DNA of 49,136 bases from JBCBKP01 sp038521625 (GTDB lineage Bacteria > Planctomycetota > Phycisphaerae > Phycisphaerales > UBA1924), in assembly GCA_038521625.1 (NCBI GenBank), contig JBCBKP010000024.1:1-49136 (forward strand), in the 5' to 3' direction. The position numbers and the translations under genes are program-made. The notes beneath the pieces were generated by a model. It had not been told where the DNA came from and searched no databases. It saw only the letters and a list, made by a program, of their open reading frames with translations. Below are positions 26,001-34,794 of this stretch, in pieces; position 1 is the stretch's first letter, and each line of letters begins with the position of its first letter.

Positions 26001-27485
26001 CATCAGCACGCGGTTGAGCCGCTCGGCCGCCTTGCGCTCGGTGATGTCGAAGCGGAGCGAGACGTACCGGTCGATCTCTCCGTCCTCGTCGAAGTGCGGG
26101 ACGTTCGTCGAGTCAACCCAGTAGATCGATCCGTCCTTCGCTCTGTTGCACACCTCGTCGCGCCAGGGCCGACCGGAAGCGATCGTGCGCCACATGTCGA
26201 CCCAGAACGACCGCGGGTGGTGGCCCGAGTTGAGAATCCGGTGGTCCTGCCCGATCAGCTCGTGGCGCGTGTAGCCGCTGATCCGGCAGAACCCCTCGTT
26301 CACGTCGACGATCCGGCCCGACCGGTCCGCGATCGAGAACAGAGTGTGCTCGTTCAGGGCCTGGCGCAGCGACTGGTTCTCGCGGGCGAGCCGCTCGCGA
26401 TCCGAGGCGAGCCGCCGCCGCGCCCGCACGATCGACCAGACCAGGCCGGCCGCGCAGGCTGTCGCCAGGACGCCGCTGAGCAGCGTCAGGCCGACCACCG
26501 ACGCGTCAGCGCGGAAGCTCGCGCCCGACGCGGGCCGCATCGCGATGGCGAAGACACGCCCGCCGGACACGATCGTGCGCGTCAGCGGGCCGGGGCCGGG
26601 CGCGGTCTCGCCGGCATCCGCCGCGGACTCGAAGATCACGCGATCCCCCGTCGCGGTGCGCTCCGAGATCCTGAGGCCGAGCAGGGCCGGGTCGTAGACG
26701 ACGCCCGGCTCCACCAGCGATGCGAGGCTGATCGGCGCCGCGACCCAGCCCTCGAGCGCGGCCTCGCGGTCCTCGGGCGAGGCGACCGGAGCGCTATTCC
26801 TATACACCGGGTGGGCGACGACGAGCCCGAGGCGGCCCGCGGGCTCCTGCGCCAGCTGGAGACCCTCGGACACGCGGCTCTCACCGCTGATCATTGCGTC
26901 GTCGTAGACCCGCTTGTTGACCGATCGGCTCGCCAGATCGAGTCCGAGCGCGACATGGTTCACGCCGTCGGGCTCGTGGTACTTGATGACGTAATGCGGG
27001 CCATCGGAGTTGTCCAGGTCCGCGTCGGTCGGGCGGTGCACGTGGAAGTCCGGCACGCCGTTCTCGCGGACCTCGGCCTCGAACGAGGCGAGGACCGGGG
27101 CCGCGACACGCTCGACGTACGCGAGCCCGTACAGGCCCGGGAACCGCTCCGTCGGCCGCACCGCGCCGACATATGCGCGCCACTCCGATCGCTCCACGTG
27201 GGACGACGCCGCGAACAGCGCGGCGGCGTCCTCAAGCACCGCCGCGTAACTCCCGATCCGCTGCTCGAGCGCCGACGCCGTCGCCTCGCACTTGGCGACG
27301 AAGGCCGCATCCGCCTCGCGCCGAGCGGCGTTCGACGAACCGATGACCGCGGCCGCGGTCCCGAGCGCGCCGAGTGCGATCACCCCAACGACGGGCCAGT
27401 ACGACCAGAGCGATCGCGCCACGCCACCGGACGCGTGGCGCCCGCGATGCCTCCCGATGTCTGTCGATTCGTAAGAGACCCGCAT
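23097..27485 (-). CDS. hybrid sensor histidine kinase: CHASE-PAS-PAS-GAF-PAS-PAS-HisKA-HATPase-REC
   Basis: A 1462-residue membrane sensor, starting at ATG 27485 (an upstream start adds 52 residues without features). Two membrane helices (about 30-50 and 305-330) flank a periplasmic CHASE domain. Then follow PAS (LFSIADRSGRIVDVNEGF), PAS (DPMVVADLDGLVRYANPA), a GAF-like region, PAS (SDGLWDYVPFSGEVW) and PAS (IGLWDWDMVSNETFFS). The HisKA site is FLANMSHEIRTPMTAILGY with phospho-acceptor His1076; ATPase boxes are NLVGNAIKFT, DTGIGM and GGSGLGL. The C-terminal receiver has AED, phospho-acceptor Asp1387 (LMDMQMPELDG) and the Lys in SKPID. No separate response regulator or HPt gene is nearby, so the output partner is unknown. 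Confidence 0.93.
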   Translation of the reverse strand: MRVSYESTDIGRHRGRHASGGVARSLWSYWPVVGVIALGALGTAAAVIGSSNAARREADAAFVAKCEATASALEQRIGSYAAVLEDAAALFAASSHVERSEWRAYVGAVRPTERFPGLYGLAYVERVAAPVLASFEAEVRENGVPDFHVHRPTDADLDNSDGPHYVIKYHEPDGVNHVALGLDLASRSVNKRVYDDAMISGESRVSEGLQLAQEPAGRLGLVVAHPVYRNSAPVASPEDREAALEGWVAAPISLASLVEPGVVYDPALLGLRISERTATGDRVIFESAADAGETAPGPGPLTRTIVSGGRVFAIAMRPASGASFRADASVVGLTLLSGVLATACAAGLVWSIVRARRRLASDRERLARENQSLRQALNEHTLFSIADRSGRIVDVNEGFCRISGYTRHELIGQDHRILNSGHHPRSFWVDMWRTIASGRPWRDEVCNRAKDGSIYWVDSTNVPHFDEDGEIDRYVSLRFDITERKAAERLNRVLMAAFERCPDPMVVADLDGLVRYANPAAREFDARLGHELDGGTSTILFTPGRAEADVQQRILEAVTRGEPFEERVRVSIDRDIPLPALETANPADERAAWLHVAASPLLSDDGDVESVLLIKRDITELVRAERDARLRTEGAETQARIGAILSQEAPLTERVEEALGVVVEMDDLDIMQSGGLYTLEPGDDRLRMFASVGELSGRSSSGNTELPLSSSLSGRAARSGELLISDRCSGTEGPDHARAVVDEHGHYIIPLMEEASCVGVLLLYTSVNPSREPARSEAMLQIGELFAAAVVRERDRAQVETAARELRELQGRFERAVGGTSDGLWDYVPFSGEVWYADQFKRLIGLEPHEFDSFEPTLESFVDLLHPDDKDPTLEAVRDHLENHAPYDVEYRLRMRHGDYRWFRTRATSTRDGAGRVLRMSGSISDVHDRHTMQSRLDLATRAARIGLWDWDMVSNETFFSDTFYTMLGYDPGELPMCLDTWKGLVHPEDLESALADVERHARGETDIYVNEHRLRTKDGRWLWIRDAGNVVERGADGAPKRMIGVHIDIQAMRDAVEHATRASQAKSDFLANMSHEIRTPMTAILGYADLLSDPASCATDFESYVETVRSNASHLLTIINDILDVSKIEAGQMSVELIDTDPARIVEEVASLVEPRARSKDVQLSVSFDTPVPGRIVSDPTRMRQILLNLVGNAIKFTESGSVTIHVEHDPDSSAMRFGVVDTGIGMSPEQRDAIARFEAFTQADASTTRQFGGSGLGLRISNALAAMLGGGIEVESTEGEGSRFTATIATGDIDGVELVDPSEIEASKKRSISADPTAEPVPQNEMPLRGVHVLLAEDGPDNQRLISFLLERSGARVTVCENGRIAAETIETASEAERPDLILMDMQMPELDGYGATRRLRAGGCRLPIVALTAHAMEDDRQRCLEAGCDEYLSKPIDRTKLIATCSVLAGSAASTPDAA

Positions 27486-27744
27486 GGTCGGAATCCGCCC
27501 GGCCTGACCGTTCCAATGGCTCGGTTCGCGCCCACGGATATCGGCGAGCGCTCCCGCCGGTCGAAGCCATTGATGCCGAACGATCGGTCCGAAGCCGATA
27601 AGGCGTCCCACGGACCGGCGGCTCCCCGCTCCGTGGGGCACGCGTCGGGCTCACTCGCGCCCGGCTCCGACGCGCTCGAGACGCCGATTCCGGGCCGGCC
27701 CGAGTGGGGGGCAGGCCGACGCCCCAGTCCCGATACCATCGGCC

Positions 27745-29379
27745 ATGCCCAACGAAGCACCTCAAGGCGTCGGCTCGAGCGGGGACGGTGCCAAGCCGTC
27801 GGGGCTGTTCGCCAGGTTCCTGATCGCGGTCGAGTGGCTCGGGAATCTCCTGCCTCACCCAGTCACGCTCTTTGCGCTGTTCGCCTTGGGGGTGATCATC
27901 GCGTCGTGGATCGCGTCCGCGGCCGGCCTCGAGGTCGAGGACCCACGCCCGGATGCCGAGGGCGCGATGCTCACCGTCCGCAGCCTCGTCAGCGGCGAGG
28001 GTCTGCGGTGGATGAGTCAGAACATGGTCACGAACTTCACCGGCTTCGTCCCGCTCGGCACGGTCTTGGTGTCGCTGCTCGGCGTCGGTGTGGCCGAGAA
28101 GTCGGGGCTCCTGACGACCGCCGTGCGCGCGCTCGTCCTCCGAGCGCCGAAGAACCTGGTCACCGCGGTCATCGTCTTCGCCGGGATCATCAGCAACACC
28201 GCCAGCGAGATGGGCTACGTCGTCCTGATCCCGCTCGCGATGGCCATCTATCACTCGCTCGGAAGGCACCCGCTCGCCGGCATGGCCGCGGCGTTCGCCG
28301 GCGTCTCGGGCGGCTACTCGGCGAACCTGCTCATCGGGACCGTCGACCCGCTGCTCGCCGGCATCACAGAGGAGGCCGCGCGGCTCGTCGATCCCGAGTA
28401 CGAGGTGCACGCCGCCGTCAACTGGTACTTCATGATCGCCAGCACGTTCCTGATCACCGGGGCGGGCTGGTTCGTCTCGGCGAAGATCGTCGAGCCTCGT
28501 CTGGGGGCGTACGACGAGCGCGAGGCTTCGGAGGACCTCGGCGAGCAGCAGACCATGGAGCCCGTAAGCCGGCTCGAGCTCAAGGGGCTCTTCTACGCGG
28601 CGCTCAGCTCGCTCGTGGTCCTCGCGGGCATCGTCGTCGTCGCCGGCCCGCCGCTCCCGCTCGACTGGATCCCCGGGTGGGGCGTGCTCCGCAACCCCGA
28701 CCCGGCCGCGGTCGGCCCCGACGCCTTCCGCCCGCTATTGCGCAGCGTCGTGACGATGATCCTGGTCTTCTTCATCGTTCCGGGGTTCGTCTACGGGCGC
28801 GTCGTCGGCACGATGCGGGGCGACCGCGACGTCATCGACGCGATGGCCGATGCGATGCGGAGCATGGGCCTGTACATCGTCCTTGTGTTCTTCGCCGCCC
28901 AGTTCGTCGCGTACTTCGGCTACTCGGGCCTCGGGCAGATCCTGGCCGTCCTCGGCGCGGACGCGCTGGTCGCGATGCAGCTCGACAACCCGATCGTCTT
29001 CATCCCGTTCATCCTGATGTGCTGCTTCGTGAACCTGATGCTCGGCTCCGCGAGCGCGCAGTGGGCGGTCACCGCGCCGATCTTCGTGCCGATGCTCATG
29101 ACGATCGGATACAGCCCGGAGGTCATCCAGGCGGCGTACCGCATCGGCGACTCGACGACGAACGTCATCACGCCGATGATGAGCTACTTCGGGCTCATCC
29201 TCGCCGTCGCGACGAGGTACAAGAAGGACCTCGGCATCGGCACGATGGTCGCGACGATGCTGCCGTACTCGATCGTCTTCATCATCGGCTGGATGATTCT
29301 GTTCTATGTATGGGTGTTCCTGCTCGGGCTGCCGGTCGGACCGGGAGCCCCGACGCTCTACCCGGGCCCGGAGGGCTGA
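27745..29379 (+). CDS. AbgT-family transporter
   Basis: A 544-residue inner-membrane protein with about eleven helices. The AbgT family takes up p-aminobenzoyl-glutamate or exports sulfonamides. Family landmarks: FLIAVEWLGNLLPHPVTLFA, GFVPLGTVLVSLLGVGVAE, the re-entrant segment AGIISNTASEMGYVVLIPLA, GVSGGYSANLLIGTVDPLLA, and near the end SPEVIQAAYRIGDSTTNVIT with PMMSYFGLI. Full length for the family (about 510-550). It ends three bases before the convergent glycosidase gene and has no co-transcribed partner. Confidence 0.93.
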   Translation: MPNEAPQGVGSSGDGAKPSGLFARFLIAVEWLGNLLPHPVTLFALFALGVIIASWIASAAGLEVEDPRPDAEGAMLTVRSLVSGEGLRWMSQNMVTNFTGFVPLGTVLVSLLGVGVAEKSGLLTTAVRALVLRAPKNLVTAVIVFAGIISNTASEMGYVVLIPLAMAIYHSLGRHPLAGMAAAFAGVSGGYSANLLIGTVDPLLAGITEEAARLVDPEYEVHAAVNWYFMIASTFLITGAGWFVSAKIVEPRLGAYDEREASEDLGEQQTMEPVSRLELKGLFYAALSSLVVLAGIVVVAGPPLPLDWIPGWGVLRNPDPAAVGPDAFRPLLRSVVTMILVFFIVPGFVYGRVVGTMRGDRDVIDAMADAMRSMGLYIVLVFFAAQFVAYFGYSGLGQILAVLGADALVAMQLDNPIVFIPFILMCCFVNLMLGSASAQWAVTAPIFVPMLMTIGYSPEVIQAAYRIGDSTTNVITPMMSYFGLILAVATRYKKDLGIGTMVATMLPYSIVFIIGWMILFYVWVFLLGLPVGPGAPTLYPGPEG

Positions 29380-29382
29380 CCG

Positions 29383-30684
29383 TCAATCGCGAACCCGGAC
29401 GCCGAGCGGCAGCGTGCTTGCCGAGCCGCCGCCGTTCCCGTCGAGCGCGTAGGCCATGATCAGGTAGTCGCCCGCGCGCCGCGGCGCATCGAACCGGATC
29501 GTCCCGCGGTCGGTCTCGAACGGGCCCGCGACCGTCTTGGCTCGCCTCGGCTTGGAGTCGAGGACCCAGCACCGGTACGTCACCCGGTCGCCGTCCGGAT
29601 CCGTGCCGGCGAGGCGGAGCGTCACCCGCTCGCCGGGCGCCGCCTCGATGTATCGCTCGCCGTCGCCGCTCTCGATCGTGCTCAGGACCGGCGCGCGGTT
29701 CCCGGCCGGCGGCGAGCCCGCGAACCGCTCGACCATCAGCTCCGCCTGCGGAGTCATGAGCAGCCCGGTGTCGGGCGTCCCGTCCGGTGCTCCGTCCGGG
29801 TGCTCGGCGAGCAGCAGGCTGAAGTACGTCGGGCGCCCCACGCGGAAGTAGCCCCACACGAAGATCGTCGAGCCCATGCACAAGGGCGAAGAGTCGATCG
29901 CGTCGTAGCAGGCCCCCAGGTCGGCCAGCTTCCGCGTGACCGGCTCGTCGAACGCCTCGCCCCAGCTCGTCTTGCCGAAGTTCCACGGCCCCTTCCCGTT
30001 GAACTCCGACAGATAGAACGGCCGGCCCCAGTGCTCTTCCATCTTCCGGATCGAACCACGCACCGCGCCCGGGCTGTAGCTCTGCACGCCGATCGTGTCG
30101 AGATCCGGCGCGAACCGCTTGATCTTCTCGATCGCCTCGGGCTTGGCGTTGATCATCGTCAGGCTGGTGACGTGGTGGGGGAAGCGCTCGTGGATCGCCT
30201 CGGACATGCGGTTCACGGTCCGCAGGTACGGCTCGTCGAGGTGCACCTCGTTGCCGAGGCCCCACATCAGGATGGCCGGGTGGTCGCCGATCGCCTCGAT
30301 CTTGCGGACGAAGTTCTCCAGCAGCCGGTCGCCGCGGGCGTCGTAGTCGAAGCTCCACGTCCCGCCGTTGTTCGCGGTGTTCTCGCCCTGGTTCGGCATC
30401 CACTCGCTGACGACCATCTTCATGCCGAGCCCGTGCACTTCGTCGAGCGTCGCGCGCATCTCGTCCCCGCTCGGGATCGTGTAGCCCCGGACGGTGTTGA
30501 CGCCGAACCGGCTCAGCCGCTCCAGATCACGGACCCCGCAGACCCCGCGGATCCGGAAGCTCTCGAACCGTTCGAACCGCGCCGCCCGCTCGGGCGAGAG
30601 CGTGGCCGGCACCCGAAACTGCGCGTGCGCGTCCGTCGCGATCCACGAGAGCGCCATCAGGGCCACAAGCCGCGCGATCAGCAT
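29383..30684 (-). CDS. secreted glycoside hydrolase, GH2-like TIM barrel
   Basis: A 433-residue exported protein (signal peptide ending IATDAHA). Residues about 40-300 form a GH2-type catalytic barrel: FRIRGVCGVRDLERLSRFG, NTVRGYTIPSG, the acid/base Glu in LMWGLGNEVHLDE and the presumed nucleophile Glu in PFYLSEFNGKGPW. A C-terminal Ig-like/beta domain (about 320-430) replaces the usual N-terminal GH2 sandwich domains, which are absent. It is the third gene of a minus-strand operon, 21 bases after the sulfatase; GGAG lies eight bases before ATG. Joint action on a sulfated polysaccharide is inferred. Confidence 0.82.
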   Translation of the reverse strand: MLIARLVALMALSWIATDAHAQFRVPATLSPERAARFERFESFRIRGVCGVRDLERLSRFGVNTVRGYTIPSGDEMRATLDEVHGLGMKMVVSEWMPNQGENTANNGGTWSFDYDARGDRLLENFVRKIEAIGDHPAILMWGLGNEVHLDEPYLRTVNRMSEAIHERFPHHVTSLTMINAKPEAIEKIKRFAPDLDTIGVQSYSPGAVRGSIRKMEEHWGRPFYLSEFNGKGPWNFGKTSWGEAFDEPVTRKLADLGACYDAIDSSPLCMGSTIFVWGYFRVGRPTYFSLLLAEHPDGAPDGTPDTGLLMTPQAELMVERFAGSPPAGNRAPVLSTIESGDGERYIEAAPGERVTLRLAGTDPDGDRVTYRCWVLDSKPRRAKTVAGPFETDRGTIRFDAPRRAGDYLIMAYALDGNGGGSASTLPLGVRVRD

Positions 30685-30705
30685 CTTCGTGTCTCCGTTG
30701 CGGCT

Positions 30706-33700
30706 CTAGCCGCCGCAGGCCTCGAGGTTCAACAGATGGATAAGCACGTCCTCGCCAGTCAGGACACCGTCGCTGTTGAGATCGAGCGCGCCGTCGCAGG
30801 GATCGCTCGCCGTGAACACGGCGTTGAACGAGTCCAGCACCTCCGCGTCGGAAAGCACCCGGTTGGCGTTGTACGCGCGGTAGATCGCGATCCGTCCGCG
30901 AAAGTCCGGAGGCGTGATGCTCCCGACCGCCGTGCTCGCCACCGTCCCCAGGCCCGAGGGGTTGCCGCCCGCCCAGCGGTCCATCGAGCCGAGGTTCGCG
31001 GCGTCGCGGGGCATGCCGTCGACGTACAGCCGCGAGGTCGAGTTCGTGATGTCGATCACTACGACGATCTGATGCCAGCCGGGCGACAGCGTCGTCGTCG
31101 CACGAACCGGCGCCGGCGACCCGTTCTGCACGTCCAGACGGAGCTCGTCGCCGGCGAGCCAGAGCGCCGCGCCGCGGGAGCCGCCGCCGGCCTCCCAGAT
31201 GATCTGCTCGCCGCTGAGGTCGTCGGGTCTCACCCAGATCTCGATCGTCGACGACGTCCGCGACGGATCTTCGTAGTCCGGCCCCGTCGCCGCCGCACCC
31301 GGGAACGCGTAAGCGAGCGAGATTCCCCCGGGCGCCCCGGCGCCGGCCGCGACGGGCGTCTGCGAAGACCCGAAGGTCCACCCCCGGCCCAGATCGGTCC
31401 CGGGCGCCGTGACCTCCCAGGACGCGTTGCCCGGCGTGTCCGCCGAGGCGACCGTGTTGACCGTGATGCCCGCGACGAGCGGCACGGAGCCCTGCCCGCA
31501 GCCGACGTCGGCGTCGAACGTGTCGAGGTAACGGATCGTGTCGTCGATGTCCGCGAAGCCGTCCTCGTTGACGTCGCCGGCGCACTCGAGCGGGCCCCGG
31601 ATTCTGAGCAGGCCGGGCCCCTGCAGCAGCGCGGGGTGGGTCTCGGCCGAGTACGTCCCCTGCGGGAGCGGCTGCCCGTCGACTAGCAGCGCGCCGATGA
31701 TTTCTGTGCCCTCGAACGCGAGCGTGACCGGGGCGCTCCGCGCGTTCGGCGTCTCGATCGAGAGCGGCCGGCGGTTGTCGATGTGGTCCGGCTCGCCCCG
31801 GCCCGCGCCGTCACCGAGCGCCAGCGTCGCGCCGTCCGCCACGAGCAGCGGGCCGGCCGCGACATTCCCGTCCCCGCGGATCGCCGTCGAACCGGCCATG
31901 AGCGTGAACGGCCCCGAGAGCCGAACAGCGGAGACAATCTCGAGCGGTCCCGCCGAGATCTTCGCGACCGAACGCCCGGCCCTCTCCTCGACGACGCCGC
32001 CCGCGAGCTCGAGCGGCTGTGTCCCGGCGCCATCGACGATCAGATCGTCCCACAGCCGCAGCTCGATGGCGACCGTCGCGGGGTGGGCGCCGCCAGTCGA
32101 GGTCGTGTCCTGGGTTAGCCGCGGCGCGACGCCTTCGAGCGTGTCGGCCAGCATCAGGGCGCTGCCGGCGATCGTGGCCCGCGAGGTGTTCATCGCCGAG
32201 TGCACGCCATCGAACGCCAGCCGGTTGCCGATCAGCGGCAGCCCGTCCGGGCGTCCGAGGTCGTTTGTCGCGGTGTACGCCGTGTCGCGGCTGGGGAACC
32301 GCGCCGTCATGTTCGCGTAGCCGTCGCGGGGGTACATCCTGGCCGACGCGGGGCTCCCGCCCTCGGCCGACCAGGCGCCGGGCGCGCTCCAGAGCCCCGA
32401 GCTGACGGCCGCCGCGTTCCAGACAAACCCGTCGAACGGGTTGGCGTCGGTCACGCCCCAGCGCGGCTTCATGTACTCGGCCTCGAAGCCGTTCATGATG
32501 TCGGTCATCCGCTCGACGACCGCGGGGAAGTCGGCGTTGCGGACGTTGTTCTCGGCGGGGTTCGCGACGATGTCGTACAGGAACGGCCCGCCGATATTCT
32601 CGATCGTCAGCTTGAAGTCGCCCTCGCGGGCGCCCGCGGTGATGGGGTTGTTGCCGCGGATGAACAGGTCCGCCCGCGGCGCCCCGCCCAGCGTCCCGTC
32701 GAGGTAGGGCAGAAGGTTCACGCCGTCGGTGAAGTCGTCAGGAGCGATCGGGGTGCCCGTCGCGGCGAGGAAGGTCGGCGTGAGATCGACCGAATCGACC
32801 GGGTGATCGAAGGAGGCGCCAGTCGCCGGGATCCCCGGGCCCGCCATCGCGAGCATCACGCGGATGCCGCCGTCGAAGGTGTCGGACTTCTTGCCACGCA
32901 GAGGGAAGTTCCGTGCGCTGTTCGCGGTCTCGCCGCCGTTGTCGTTGATGAAGCAGACGAGCGTGCTATCCAGGATGCTGTCGCCGGTCATCCCGTCGTT
33001 GTTCGGGTCTTCCAGCCGGTCCAGGATCGTCCGGACGCCGTCGTCGAACGCGATCATCATCGCGGCGTACGTGCGACGGTTGCCGGTGAGGCCGAGGCCG
33101 AGCGCGTCGGCACGATCGAAGTACTCCTGCGTCGCCTGCAGCGGGCCGTGCGGGGCCGTGAACGACGCGACCGCGAAGAACGGCCCGGGCTGCGCCGCGC
33201 GATCCGTGATGTAGTCGGCGACCTCCTCCGCCAGGATGTCGGTGAGGTAGCCGCCGGACGGGTAGTCGCTCTCGACGACCGTATCGACAACGAGGTTCGT
33301 GCCGGCATCGAGCGTCTGCTCGCGCAGCAGCCTGCTGTAGCCGCTGGTGTCGTTGATGAAGTAAGACCGTGAGCCGCTGGTGAGGCCCCAGAAGTAGTCG
33401 ATCCCGTGCCGCGGCGGCAGGTTGCCCGGTGTCACGAGCTGGCCGTTCGAGACCACGTCCAGCTCCGTGCCCAGATGCCACTTCCCGAAGAACCCGACGT
33501 GGTAGCCGCGGTCCCGCATCCGCTCGAACATCGTCGTGTCGCCGAGCGTCAGGCCCTCGACGACCGGATCGGCGGCCGAGAGCGAGTCCGGGTTGTTGTT
33601 GTCGTAGCCGGTCCGCTGGTTGTGCTGACCGAGGAAGATCCGCGCCCGGCTCGGGCTGCAGACCGGCGCGGTGTACGCCGCCCGGAACCATCGACCCCGG

Positions 33701-33891
33701 TTCGCGATCGAGTCCAGCGCCGGCGTCGGGATCTGCCCGTTGCCCTGGTCGTTGAACCCGAAATCCGCCCATCCGGCGTCGTCTGAAATGATGAACACGA
33801 CGTTCGGCTGCGCCATCGCCGGAGAGAGGGAAGCGATCGAGAGCGACATCCAGGCCACCACCGCGCGGCCGACAGAGCATCGGTTGCTCAT
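30706..33891 (-). CDS. secreted sulfatase with LamG domain and two calcium loops
   Basis: A 1061-residue exported enzyme. After the signal peptide (SIASLSPAMA) comes a type I sulfatase domain (about 28-480): NVVFIISDDAGWADFGF provides metal-binding Asp residues and APVCSPSRARIFLGQHNQR holds the C-x-P-x-R site whose Cys is converted to formylglycine. A beta-rich region (about 490-770) follows, then a dockerin-like loop (GDVNEDGFADIDDTIRYLD), a LamG-like domain (about 835-1025; STIEIWVRPDDLSGEQIIW, RLYVDGMPRD) and a second loop at the C-terminus (LDLNSDGVLTGEDVLIHLL). The start AAGGA-ctctcg-ATG is 25 bases after the PEP-CTERM-type gene. Confidence 0.93.
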   Translation of the reverse strand: MSNRCSVGRAVVAWMSLSIASLSPAMAQPNVVFIISDDAGWADFGFNDQGNGQIPTPALDSIANRGRWFRAAYTAPVCSPSRARIFLGQHNQRTGYDNNNPDSLSAADPVVEGLTLGDTTMFERMRDRGYHVGFFGKWHLGTELDVVSNGQLVTPGNLPPRHGIDYFWGLTSGSRSYFINDTSGYSRLLREQTLDAGTNLVVDTVVESDYPSGGYLTDILAEEVADYITDRAAQPGPFFAVASFTAPHGPLQATQEYFDRADALGLGLTGNRRTYAAMMIAFDDGVRTILDRLEDPNNDGMTGDSILDSTLVCFINDNGGETANSARNFPLRGKKSDTFDGGIRVMLAMAGPGIPATGASFDHPVDSVDLTPTFLAATGTPIAPDDFTDGVNLLPYLDGTLGGAPRADLFIRGNNPITAGAREGDFKLTIENIGGPFLYDIVANPAENNVRNADFPAVVERMTDIMNGFEAEYMKPRWGVTDANPFDGFVWNAAAVSSGLWSAPGAWSAEGGSPASARMYPRDGYANMTARFPSRDTAYTATNDLGRPDGLPLIGNRLAFDGVHSAMNTSRATIAGSALMLADTLEGVAPRLTQDTTSTGGAHPATVAIELRLWDDLIVDGAGTQPLELAGGVVEERAGRSVAKISAGPLEIVSAVRLSGPFTLMAGSTAIRGDGNVAAGPLLVADGATLALGDGAGRGEPDHIDNRRPLSIETPNARSAPVTLAFEGTEIIGALLVDGQPLPQGTYSAETHPALLQGPGLLRIRGPLECAGDVNEDGFADIDDTIRYLDTFDADVGCGQGSVPLVAGITVNTVASADTPGNASWEVTAPGTDLGRGWTFGSSQTPVAAGAGAPGGISLAYAFPGAAATGPDYEDPSRTSSTIEIWVRPDDLSGEQIIWEAGGGSRGAALWLAGDELRLDVQNGSPAPVRATTTLSPGWHQIVVVIDITNSTSRLYVDGMPRDAANLGSMDRWAGGNPSGLGTVASTAVGSITPPDFRGRIAIYRAYNANRVLSDAEVLDSFNAVFTASDPCDGALDLNSDGVLTGEDVLIHLLNLEACGG

Positions 33892-33916
33892 CGAGAGTCC
33901 TTCGGGCGAGACGCCC

Positions 33917-34594
33917 TCAGCGGCGACGGCGGAACGACAGGCCCGCCAGGCCGCCCGCGATCATGCCAGCGACCGACGGGGCCGGGACGACCGTGCCCGC
34001 GAAACTGAGGTTGCCGTACTGGTTGCCGTCGACGCCGACGCGCCGGCCGTCGTCGATGCGGATCCGGCGACCCGAGGACGGCTGCGGTCCGAGCTTCATC
34101 CGGAACGCGCCGGTGCTCTGCACGCGGACCGCGAAGCCGCTCGAGTCCGCCAAGAAGTCGATCGAGCTGTTGAAGAGGGCGCCGAAGACGGCGACGCCGG
34201 AGTTCTGGCCGGTGAAGTCGAGCGACACCTCGCCGAGCAGCGTCTCGCTCGCCGAGCCGTCGAACTGGTCGGCGTTGGGACCGCCGCCAAGCCCGTAGAA
34301 GCTGAACGTGAACGTGCCGTTCAGCGTGTTGTTGGTCGCGTTGTTGTTGTTGGCCCACAGCGGCAGCGCGATGCCGGTGATCGACACCTCGTCGCCCGCG
34401 TTGAACAGCCCCGAGTACTCGAACGCGGCGAACGGCGCGATCCCGTTGTTGATCTGCAGGTCGGCGCCGCCGGTCTGCGCCTCGTCGACGATGAAATCCG
34501 ACCCGAGGTCGCCGGGACCGACGACACTCATGGTCTGCGATGTTGCCGCGCCCGCGATCAGGGCGAATCCGGCGGCGAAGGCGGTGCGGTGCAT
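33917..34594 (-). CDS. secreted protein with PEP-CTERM-type sorting tail
   Basis: A 225-residue protein with a signal peptide (FALIAGAATSQ) and an Asn/Ser/Gly-rich beta-type body without a recognised domain. The C-terminus VPAPSVAGMIAGGLAGLS then FRRRR has the layout of PEP-CTERM/exosortase signals: a P-A-P motif, one hydrophobic helix and a final Arg cluster. It should be anchored and then processed at the cell surface. It is the first gene of the operon with the sulfatase and glycosidase; GGGAGA precedes ATG by six bases. Confidence 0.8.
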   Translation of the reverse strand: MHRTAFAAGFALIAGAATSQTMSVVGPGDLGSDFIVDEAQTGGADLQINNGIAPFAAFEYSGLFNAGDEVSITGIALPLWANNNNATNNTLNGTFTFSFYGLGGGPNADQFDGSASETLLGEVSLDFTGQNSGVAVFGALFNSSIDFLADSSGFAVRVQSTGAFRMKLGPQPSSGRRIRIDDGRRVGVDGNQYGNLSFAGTVVPAPSVAGMIAGGLAGLSFRRRR

Positions 34595-34763
34595 GGCCGA
34601 TCTCCCATCTCTCTGCGATTGAACAAGTTGGGCGCTTCCGCCCGAGAAGAGTCAAGAGCTTAACTTGCCCGCCCGCGCGATGCAACGGCTTTCCGGCCCG
34701 CTCGGATGTGATCGTGGATTCTCGGACCTTGCGGATCTCCGGCCGGAGGCGCCCAAGGACGAA

Positions 34764-34779
34764 TAGACGACCGGTCGAT
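34764..34779. promoter_or_regulatory. candidate operator upstream of tetR (34795)
   Basis: TAGACGACCGGTCGAT lies 15 bases before the tetR start codon. Its first 13 bases, TAGACGACCGGTC, recur exactly in the longer palindrome before the short-chain dehydrogenase gene at 35434. This resembles the TAGAC...GTCTA type of site known for NemR/AcuR-like TetR repressors. Confidence 0.65.
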
Positions 34780-34794
34780 GGAGTACCGTAGAGC

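Noticed and set aside
22554..29459. Very long plus-strand open frames (hundreds to 1187 codons) opposite the histidine kinase and M24 peptidase
   Set aside because: They are antisense or out-of-phase shadows of GC-rich genes: Arg/Asp/Gly-rich, no domains, no ribosome sites, while the opposite strand holds clear families.
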